Below, piece after piece: positions 57,879 to 64,000 of a stretch of 64,000 bases of DNA. Under the pieces are notes generated by a model. That model made no database searches and was not told the origin of the DNA. It saw nothing but the letters and a program-made list of their open reading frames with translations. The first letter of the stretch is position 1; each line of letters begins with the position of its first letter. The stretch comes from Herbaspirillum autotrophicum (GTDB taxonomy: Bacteria; Pseudomonadota; Gammaproteobacteria; Burkholderiales; Burkholderiaceae_D), in assembly GCF_001189915.1 (NCBI RefSeq), contig NZ_LFLS01000001.1:248001-312000 (forward strand), written 5' to 3'. The position numbers and the translations under genes were made by a program.

Positions 57879-58043
57879 TTAGCAGCGGTCGTCACCGCCG
57901 TCAAGTGGCGGGGGCGGTTCGCAGGTCGGTGGCTTTGGCGGCAGACATGCCGGCGCCGCTGGCTTGAAGATGTGCAGAAGTTGCAGCAGGCAGCAAAAAC
58001 CGCCGGCGACATTGCTCAGTTCGGTGCTATTCAGTGCTTTCAT
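57879..58043 (-). CDS. Double-glycine-leader, Cys/Pro-rich small peptide (possible bacteriocin/RiPP precursor)
   Basis: This 54-residue peptide has the N-terminal leader MKALNSTELSNVAGG, with the (E)L-S-x-V-x-GG pattern of double-glycine leaders removed by C39-peptidase ABC exporters. The predicted core of 39 residues starts FCCLLQLLHIFKP, then turns to a Pro-rich stretch (10 Pro) with 5 Cys in all. It ends in an acidic tail DGGDDRC. GGGAG six bases before ATG 58043 supports the start. No transporter, peptidase, immunity or modification gene is adjacent, so export must use genes elsewhere. I do not recognise a named family; function is inferred from the leader only. Confidence 0.7.
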   Translation of the reverse strand: MKALNSTELSNVAGGFCCLLQLLHIFKPAAPACLPPKPPTCEPPPPLDGGDDRC

Positions 58044-58079
58044 GGCAAACTCCCAGGTAAAAGTTGCATAACGGAGGGG

Positions 58080-58103
58080 CACTGCCGGTGTTGTCTGGCA
58101 GTG
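58080..58103. repeat. Inverted repeat upstream of the peptide gene
   Basis: CACTGCC (58080-58086) and GGCAGTG (58097-58103) form a perfect 7-bp dyad with a 10-base centre, 37 bases before the peptide start. It could be an operator or 5'-UTR hairpin. Confidence 0.45.
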
Positions 58104-58408
58104 AAGTAACGATAAGTATTTTGGCCGGCGATGTATATTGAACTATCCCCGTTTTGTCTTCCTTCTTCCGCACGCAATTCCCTGCATCAAATATGGCGAG
58201 GGCCAAGAGAAAGTAGGGGCTTTGATCTGAAAAAAACGTGATGGCGGGGCGACGGTATGCGACAAACTGCTGCAACGGCTCGATGAGCAAGGACGGAAAT
58301 CGTGGGAAGCGGGCGTTGCCACGGAGGAGATTGCTGGCCGGGCAGAAGTGCAGTCAGCCGGTCATGGCAGCGGGCGCGGCCATGACCTCATGCAAAAGGC
58401 GTGGTTGA
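58104..58408. other. Intergenic region between the peptide gene and the MFS gene
   Basis: About 300 bases hold no gene I can support. It presumably contains the peptide promoter (minus strand), but no clear sigma-70 pair stands out. A TATACA sits near 58131-58136 on the minus strand without a good -35. An ORF spanning 58027-58290 lacks a family and a ribosome site. Confidence 0.4.
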
Positions 58409-59701
58409 TTACTTGTTGACCAGTCGCGCTGGCACCGTCAGTGTCAGCAAGCCGCCCAGCACCAGCGATGCTGCCAGCACATACATGCCGGAGTTGGTGC
58501 TTTGGGTGGCATCTTTGAGCCAGCCCACCAGATACGGGCTGACAAAACCGGCCAGATTGCCGAGCGAATTGATCAGGGCGATGCCGGCAGCGGCCGCCGC
58601 ACCGCCCAGGAATGCCGTCGGCAGACTCCAGAACAGCGGCAGGGTGGTCATGATGCCGATGGTGGCCAGCGTCAATGCCGCCATGGCGACGATGGTGTTG
58701 TGGTCATACATGGTGCTCAGCAGCAGGCCGATGGCGCCGAGGAAAGCCGGAATGGCGACGTGCCAGCGGCGTTCGCGATGCTTGTCGGCGCTGCGCCCCA
58801 CCAGCACCATGGCGACGGCGGCGAAGGCATACGGAATCGCCGTCAGCAAGCCGATGTTGAGCGGATCGGTGACGCCGGTGGTCTTGATGATGGTCGGCAA
58901 CCAGAAGCTGACGCCATACAGGCCCATGACGAAACAGAAATAGATCAGCGCGCTCAGCCATACCTTGGGATTGGCAAACATCTGGCCCATCGAGGTTTCT
59001 TGTTTTTGGCTGGCTTCGGCCTTGATCTGGGATTCCAGCAATTGCTTTTCGGTTTCGCTCAGCCAGTCGGCGTCACGGATGCGGTCTTTCATGTAGAAAA
59101 TGATGACCACGCCCAGTACCAGCGAAGGAATCGCTTCCAGAATGAACATCCACTGCCAGCCGCTCATGCCGTAGACGCCCGGCATGGAGTGCATGATCCA
59201 GCCCGACAGCGGGCCGCCGATGACGCCCGACAAGGCAATCCCGGTCATGAACAGCGCCGTGATCTTGCCGCGCCGGTGCGACGGATACCAGTAAGTCAGG
59301 TACAGAATCACGCCCGGGAAGAAGCCGGCTTCGGCCACGCCCAGCAGGAAACGCATGACATAAAACATTTCCGGCGTGGTGACGTAAATCATGGCGCCGG
59401 AAATGATGCCCCAGGTGATCATGATGCGGGCGATCCAGAGCCGGGCACCGACCTTGTGCAAGATGATGTTGCTGGGGACTTCGAAAATGAAATAACCGAT
59501 GAAAAAGATACCGGCGCCAAGGCCGTACACGGTTTCGCTGAACTTGAGGTCGGCCAGCATTTGCAGTTTGGCAAAGCCGACGTTGACGCGGTCCAGATAA
59601 GAGGCAACATAGCAAAGGAACAGCAGTGGCAGCAAACGCCACGTTACCTTGGAAAAGGTGGCTTCTTCAAATGACGGGGTACTGGCAGGATGTTGCGACA
59701 T
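58409..59701 (-). CDS. MFS transporter, anion:cation symporter (ACS)-like
   Basis: The 430-residue, 12-helix transporter shows LLPLLFLCYVASYLDRVNVGFAK in the first helix region, typical of the ACS family that imports organic anions such as tartrate, galactarate or aromatic acids. GGAG upstream supports the start. It is downstream of the SDR-ALDH-SDR genes on the same strand and may bring in their substrate. Confidence 0.9.
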   Translation of the reverse strand: MSQHPASTPSFEEATFSKVTWRLLPLLFLCYVASYLDRVNVGFAKLQMLADLKFSETVYGLGAGIFFIGYFIFEVPSNIILHKVGARLWIARIMITWGIISGAMIYVTTPEMFYVMRFLLGVAEAGFFPGVILYLTYWYPSHRRGKITALFMTGIALSGVIGGPLSGWIMHSMPGVYGMSGWQWMFILEAIPSLVLGVVIIFYMKDRIRDADWLSETEKQLLESQIKAEASQKQETSMGQMFANPKVWLSALIYFCFVMGLYGVSFWLPTIIKTTGVTDPLNIGLLTAIPYAFAAVAMVLVGRSADKHRERRWHVAIPAFLGAIGLLLSTMYDHNTIVAMAALTLATIGIMTTLPLFWSLPTAFLGGAAAAAGIALINSLGNLAGFVSPYLVGWLKDATQSTNSGMYVLAASLVLGGLLTLTVPARLVNK

Positions 59702-59768
59702 GTCTCACTCCAGGTTAATCCGGACGTCGGAATGCGGCGCCGGTACGGCTGTTCTTATTGGTTGAAAA

Positions 59769-59792
59769 CAGACCCGGATCAAGCCGGGTCTG
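59769..59792 (-). terminator. Hairpin terminator between the SDR and MFS genes
   Basis: CAGACCCGG and CCGGGTCTG form a 9-bp perfect stem (loop 6). On the minus strand TTTTC follows. It is in the 231-base gap 59702-59932, which contains no gene. It separates or attenuates the MFS gene from the upstream catabolic genes. Confidence 0.6.
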
Positions 59793-59932
59793 CTTTGTGC
59801 GAAAACGCCGTGCCTCGTGCAGACTGCATGGAAATTTTTCGCGGTGCAGCATTGTAGCGCTTGGCGTTGCGAAGTCAATGCCGGTTTTTGCGCAGGCACC
59901 GGCGCTGTTTCAACGCCACTTTCGGACGGTTT

Positions 59933-60691
59933 TTATACGCAGCGACCGCCATCGACTTCGAGGCAGGCGCCGGTAATGAAGGCCGCTTCGTCCGAGCCCA
60001 GATACAGGCAGGCGTTGGCAATATCGTCGGGGGTCGAGAAGCGTCCCAGCGGAATCGTCGCCGTGAATTTCTTGCGGTTTTCCGGGGTATCCGGCACGCC
60101 CATGAATTCGCTCAGCAAGCCGGTCGCCGAGATCACCGGGTTGACGCAATTGACGCGGATATTGTCCGGGCCGAGTTCGGCCGCCATCGATTTGCTGGTG
60201 GTGATCACGGCTCCCTTGCTGCCGTTGTACCAGGTCAGACCCGGACGCGGACGGATGCCGGCAGTGGAGGCGATATTGATGAAGGCGCCGCCGCCGACCT
60301 TGCGGAAATGCGGCACAAACGTGTGGGCGCTGAGGAAGATGCTCTTGACGTTGATGGCGTACACGCGGTCAAACTCTTCTTCGCTGACTTCCAGCATCGG
60401 CCGGTTGCGGTGGGTGGTGCCGGCGTTGTTGACCACGATATGCAGGCCGCCAAAGGCTTCCAGCGTCGCGGCCAGCAAGGCATTGACATCGCCGCTGCGC
60501 GAGACGTCGGTGCGGAAGAAACGCGCCTTGCCGCCGGCCTCGTTGATTTCCTTGACCACGCGATGGCCGCCGGTTTCGCCGATGTCAGCCACCATCACGC
60601 TGGCGCCTTCGCGGGCATATGCCTTGGCAATGCCTTCGCCGAAGCCGGAACCGCCGCCGGTCACGATTGCTACTTTGTCTTTCAAACGCAT
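59933..60691 (-). CDS. SDR-family oxidoreductase (glucose-1-dehydrogenase-like)
   Basis: The 252-residue short-chain dehydrogenase has the TGGGSGFGEGIA cofactor motif, NNAG, catalytic S...YNGSK (Tyr-x-x-x-Lys) and a C-terminal ITGACLEVDGGR. AGGAG precedes ATG 60691. It is probably NAD(P)-dependent; substrate unknown. It lies downstream of the ALDH gene. Confidence 0.92.
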   Translation of the reverse strand: MRLKDKVAIVTGGGSGFGEGIAKAYAREGASVMVADIGETGGHRVVKEINEAGGKARFFRTDVSRSGDVNALLAATLEAFGGLHIVVNNAGTTHRNRPMLEVSEEEFDRVYAINVKSIFLSAHTFVPHFRKVGGGAFINIASTAGIRPRPGLTWYNGSKGAVITTSKSMAAELGPDNIRVNCVNPVISATGLLSEFMGVPDTPENRKKFTATIPLGRFSTPDDIANACLYLGSDEAAFITGACLEVDGGRCV

Positions 60692-60773
60692 GTCTTCTCC
60701 TGTGATGAGTGAATGCCGGGCTGACGCAGTGTCGCGCCGGCGGATGATATCGAGAGTGTTCAGTGGTGCAGCA

Positions 60774-62207
60774 TTAATCGTGCTTGATGGCGATGGTCTT
60801 GAGGACGGTAAAGCCGTACAGCGCCTCAAAGCCTTTTTCGCGCCCGTGGCCGCTGGCCTTGACGCCGCCGAACGGCAATTCGACACCGCCGCCGGCACCG
60901 TAATTGTTGATGAAGACCTGACCGCTGCGCACGGCCCGGGCGATACGCATCTGGCGCCCGCCATCGCGGGTCCAGACGCTGGCGACCAGACCGAAATCGG
61001 TGCTGTTGGCGAGGCGGATGGCGTCGGCTTCATCCTCGAAAGGCATGGCAGACAGTACCGGGCCGAATACTTCTTCCTGGGCCAGCCGATGCTGGAACGG
61101 CACATCGCGCAACAGTGTCGGGGCCTGATAAAAACCGCCGGCCGGCGCGCCGTCGGCAATCTGTCCTTGCGCCACTACCGGAATGTTGTCGGCGGCCGCG
61201 TCGCGCAGGAAACCGGCAACCCGTTCTTGTTGCGTCTTGCGGATCAGCGGACCGCAATCCAGATCCATGGCGGCGGAGCCGACGCGCAGCTTGGAGAACG
61301 CCTGACCAACGCGTTCCAGCACCTGTTCATAGGCGGCACGCTGGATCAGCAAGCGGCTGCCGGCGGAGCAGGTCTGGCCCGAGTTTTGCACGATGGCATT
61401 GACGATCACCGGCAGCATGGCGTCCATGTCGGCATCGGCAAACACGATCTGCGGCGACTTGCCGCCGAGTTCCAGCGTCACCGGCGTATGGTTTTCGGCG
61501 GCGGCGCGCACCACGATCTTGCCGACATTGGGCGAGCCGGTGAAGGACACGTGATTGACGTCGGGATGTTTGATCAGCAGGTCGCCGGCTTCATGACCGT
61601 AGCCGGTGACGATATTGATGACGCCTTCAGGAAAGCCAACTTCAGCGGCCAGTTCGGCCACGCGCAACAGCGACAGGCAGGCATCTTCGGCCGGTTTGAC
61701 GACACAGGTATTGCCGGCTGCCAGGGCGCCGCCGACGCAGCGACCGAAAATCTGCATCGGATAATTCCACGGCACGATATGCGCCGTCACGCCATGCGGT
61801 TCGCGCAAGGTCATGACGGTATAGCCGGCCTGATACGGAATGGTGTCGCCATGGAATTTATCGGCGGCGCCGGCATAGAACTCGAAATAGCGGGCGATGG
61901 CGGTGGCGTCGGCGCGCGCTTGTTTGAACGGTTTGCCGCAATCGCGGGCTTCCAGTTGCGCCAGCTCTTCATGATGCTCTTGCAGTTTGAGTGACAATTT
62001 CATCAGCAGGCGACCGCGTTCGGCGGCGCTCAGGCGGCTCCATGCACCTTCATAGGCGCGGCGGGCGGCAGCGACGGCGAGGTCGATGTCGGCCGCGTTG
62101 CCGCGTGCCAGTGCGTCGAAGGTCTGGCCATCGGAGGGGTCAATCACGGCGATGCTTTCACCGGAAGACGGCGCCACGTGGCGGTTGTTGATGAAGTGCT
62201 GTTTCAT
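60774..62207 (-). CDS. NAD(P)-dependent aldehyde dehydrogenase
   Basis: The 477-residue ALDH superfamily member has the catalytic Cys in NSGQTCSAGSR, the general-base Glu in TLELGGKSPQIV, the FTGSPNVGK segment and PWNYPMQIFGR. It resembles betaine-aldehyde- or gamma-aminobutyraldehyde-type enzymes, but the substrate is not set by these motifs. Same strand as both SDR genes. Confidence 0.94.
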   Translation of the reverse strand: MKQHFINNRHVAPSSGESIAVIDPSDGQTFDALARGNAADIDLAVAAARRAYEGAWSRLSAAERGRLLMKLSLKLQEHHEELAQLEARDCGKPFKQARADATAIARYFEFYAGAADKFHGDTIPYQAGYTVMTLREPHGVTAHIVPWNYPMQIFGRCVGGALAAGNTCVVKPAEDACLSLLRVAELAAEVGFPEGVINIVTGYGHEAGDLLIKHPDVNHVSFTGSPNVGKIVVRAAAENHTPVTLELGGKSPQIVFADADMDAMLPVIVNAIVQNSGQTCSAGSRLLIQRAAYEQVLERVGQAFSKLRVGSAAMDLDCGPLIRKTQQERVAGFLRDAAADNIPVVAQGQIADGAPAGGFYQAPTLLRDVPFQHRLAQEEVFGPVLSAMPFEDEADAIRLANSTDFGLVASVWTRDGGRQMRIARAVRSGQVFINNYGAGGGVELPFGGVKASGHGREKGFEALYGFTVLKTIAIKHD

Positions 62208-62248
62208 GTTGCTGGCCTGTTCACAAGAAGGTTGGAGAGGGAAGAGCG

Positions 62249-63070
62249 CTACATGGCAATCGACATGCCGCCATCGACGTACAGCACGTGGCCGTTGACG
62301 TAGGAGGCGGCATTGGATGCCAGAAATACGGCCGCACCGGCGATTTCATCGGGACGCGCCCAGCGTCCCAGCGGCGTGCGGGTGGCGAAGTGGGCATTGA
62401 TCTTGGGATCGGCAATGGAGGCCGCATTGGCATCGGTGGCGACGCCGCCCGGTGCAATCGCGTTGCTGGTGATGCCGTGCGGGCCATACTCGGCAGCCAG
62501 CGCCCGCATCATGCCGGTCAAACCTTGTTTGGCGCCGGTGTAGACGGCATCGCCGGAACGCGCGATCTGGCCCGCAATCGAGGTCACCGTGATCAGGCGG
62601 CCGCTGGCTTGCGGCAGCATGATGCGCGCGGCTTCGCGCGACAGGATGTAACCGGCCACCAGATTGATGTCGAGCATGGCGTGGATTTCGTCATCGCTGA
62701 ATTCCAGCAGCGGCTTGCGGTGACGCAGGCCGGCATTGTTGACCAGAATGTCGAGCCGGCCGTACTGTTGCCCGATGCTGCTGAACGCGGCCTTGACGGC
62801 ATTGTTATCGGTGACGTCGAACGCCATGGCGCTGGCCGACAAGCCTTGCGCGGTGATGGTATTGACGGCGGCATCAAGCGTAGTCCGGTCGCGGCCATTC
62901 AGGATCACGTGAGCGCCGCAGCCGGCCATGGCCTGGGCAATACACAAACCGATATCGCGCGCAGCGCCGGTGACGAGGGCGACTTTTCCGGACAGCGAGA
63001 AATGCTGCAAATAAGGTTGCAAATAAGGCTGCAGATCGGGTTGAGACGAGGGTTGATGCGCTTGAGTCAT
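62249..63070 (-). CDS. SDR-family oxidoreductase (gluconate 5-dehydrogenase-like)
   Basis: The 273-residue SDR has TGAARDIGLCIAQAM, NNAG, catalytic Ser and YTGAK, and ends NGHVLYVDGG. Its N-terminus carries the repeat QPYLQPYLQ, encoded by 12-bp tandem units at 63006-63037, before the conserved HFSLSGKVALVTG. It is the first gene of the minus-strand catabolic set, divergent from the GntR-type regulator. Relation to gluconate is only by general resemblance. Confidence 0.9.
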   Translation of the reverse strand: MTQAHQPSSQPDLQPYLQPYLQHFSLSGKVALVTGAARDIGLCIAQAMAGCGAHVILNGRDRTTLDAAVNTITAQGLSASAMAFDVTDNNAVKAAFSSIGQQYGRLDILVNNAGLRHRKPLLEFSDDEIHAMLDINLVAGYILSREAARIMLPQASGRLITVTSIAGQIARSGDAVYTGAKQGLTGMMRALAAEYGPHGITSNAIAPGGVATDANAASIADPKINAHFATRTPLGRWARPDEIAGAAVFLASNAASYVNGHVLYVDGGMSIAM

Positions 63071-63234
63071 GTCTGTTCCAGTTCGGGGCAAAGACGCGAC
63101 ATTAGCATTGCACGGGCTGCTGAGGGTGGCGTCGATTCCATGGAACTGCTGTCTCCTGTCATGAGGCGGTGGCCGTCGTGTTTTTTCGCGGCTTCTGATC
63201 TGCGCCAATCTAAAGTAGCGAAATAAAGATGTCA

Positions 63235-63259
63235 ACTAATATTACTAATCTGACTTGGT
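63235..63259. promoter_or_regulatory. Possible regulator-binding region of the divergent GntR/SDR promoters
   Basis: ACTAAT occurs twice nine bases apart (63235-63240, 63244-63249), and ACTAA-N6-TTGGT (63244-63259) forms a near-dyad. The area is AT-rich in GC-rich surroundings and lies between the two divergent genes. It is a candidate operator for the FCD-type regulator; this is tentative. Confidence 0.35.
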
Positions 63260-63382
63260 TGTAAGCCGGATCGGCCATTGTTGTTGTGGCAACGGTATTC
63301 TGAGTCAACCTGCTGCCACGCGCTAAAATCCGGTACGATGCGAGGCAAATCACGCGATAACGCGATTACCGGGACAATTGCC

Positions 63383-64000
63383 ATGCCGAAATCTGCCAAC
63401 GAAATCAGTCAAGACAGCAGCGACAGCGTCGCCAAAGTTGTCAATATCAAGACGCCCGGTTTGTCGGCAGATGCGCTGGCGCTGGCGGCTGCCGGGCTCG
63501 GGCCGATCCGGCTGGAGCGCTTTGCCGAGCGCGTCTACGAAAACCTGTTCCATGCCATCGTCGAAGGCAAGATCGCGGTCGGCAGCCGGTTGCCTTCGGA
63601 AAATGATCTGGCGGCGCTGTTCGATGTGTCGCGCCCGATTGTGCGGCAGGCGCTGGACCGCTTGCGCGAAGATCAACTGGTGGAATCGATCCGCGGCTCC
63701 GGCACCTACGTCAAAGACAAGCCGGAACTGGCCGCCACCTTGCCCGACGCCGAGCCGGCCGAGCGCATCGGCCACATCATGAATGGTCTGGAATTGCGCA
63801 TGGTGATCGAGCCTGAATGCGCCTACATGGCAGCGTTGCGCCGCAGCGCTTCGGATCTGGAGCAGATGGAACTGATGCTGGGCAAGCTGGAAGAAGCCAA
63901 TGCTACCGGCGCGATTGCCCACCATTTCGATTACGCCTTCCATGAAGCGATTGCGGCTGCCACGGCCAACCAGCGTTTCGTACAAATTCTGAAGACGCTG
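63383..64000 (+). CDS. GntR/FadR-type (FCD domain) transcriptional regulator, cut by the window end
   Basis: The first 206 residues are present and the frame is open at the window edge. The N-terminus is variable, then a winged helix (about 45-115, RLERFAERVYENLFHAIVEGKIAVGSRLPSENDLAALFDVSRPIVRQALDRLREDQLVE) and the start of the helical FCD domain (ELRMVIEPECAYMAALRR). ATG 63383 is the likely start; ATG 63338 is in frame upstream. It diverges from the SDR-ALDH-SDR-MFS set and probably controls it. Confidence 0.9.
   Translation, partial: MPKSANEISQDSSDSVAKVVNIKTPGLSADALALAAAGLGPIRLERFAERVYENLFHAIVEGKIAVGSRLPSENDLAALFDVSRPIVRQALDRLREDQLVESIRGSGTYVKDKPELAATLPDAEPAERIGHIMNGLELRMVIEPECAYMAALRRSASDLEQMELMLGKLEEANATGAIAHHFDYAFHEAIAAATANQRFVQILKTL

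Noticed and set aside
59817-61994. A 725-codon plus-strand frame over the SDR and ALDH genes
   Set aside because: Antisense shadow; the minus strand carries clear SDR and ALDH motifs.

Overview
The window reads as chromosomal DNA of a betaproteobacterium, most probably Burkholderiales and within that an Oxalobacteraceae-like organism (Herminiimonas, Collimonas or Janthinobacterium type). The basis is the moderately high GC content and the gene run ndk-rlmN-pilW-rodZ-ispG-hisS-yfgM-bamB-der-hfq-hflX-hflK-hflC-hisZ-purA, a block typical of that group. The genus is inferred from gene content only. I saw no rRNA, tRNA, CRISPR array, insertion sequence or prophage.

Layout. 1-2200: the tail of a TetR regulator, then an operon for a small secreted protein, an ECF sigma factor and its membrane anti-sigma factor. 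2200-6000: a membrane protein of the family labelled 'site-specific recombinase Gcr', two tiny YjfB-type genes (one behind a sigma-28-like promoter) and a Bax-inhibitor-1 family protein. 6100-22720: the housekeeping block (nucleotide metabolism, rRNA/tRNA modification, pilus and cell-shape factors, isoprenoids, outer-membrane assembly, ribosome GTPases, Hfq, the FtsH modulators HflKC, purine synthesis and salvage). 22800-32900: an acetyltransferase and a Crp/Fnr regulator, then a six-gene set pairing a complete LIV-type ABC importer with two different acyl-CoA (AMP-forming) ligases.

32900-44300: mixed small units. These are a candidate small RNA upstream of ppiD, a glutamine amidotransferase, the divergent tesA/ybbA pair whose start codons overlap, a drug/metabolite permease, NAD(P)HX repair, a D-amino-acid dehydrogenase, a BON lipoprotein, and a divergent LysR/oxidoreductase pair. 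44400-53900: purL, a radical-SAM gene behind a near-consensus LexA box, then ppiC-type isomerase, bolA, yciB, msrB and selO, all on the minus strand. 54070-57711: a second LIV-type importer without a binding-protein gene. 57879-58043: a small gene for a Cys/Pro-rich peptide with a double-glycine leader. 58400-64000: a minus-strand catabolic-looking set (MFS transporter, SDR, aldehyde dehydrogenase, SDR) divergent from a GntR/FadR-type regulator cut by the window end.

The observations I would follow first are the double-glycine peptide with its surrounding inverted repeats, the LexA-boxed radical-SAM gene, the promoter-to-terminator small-RNA unit before ppiD, the two divergent YjfB-type genes, and the Walker A Lys-to-Arg change in the second LivF-type ATPase. 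Most of the remaining content is conserved and ordinary.
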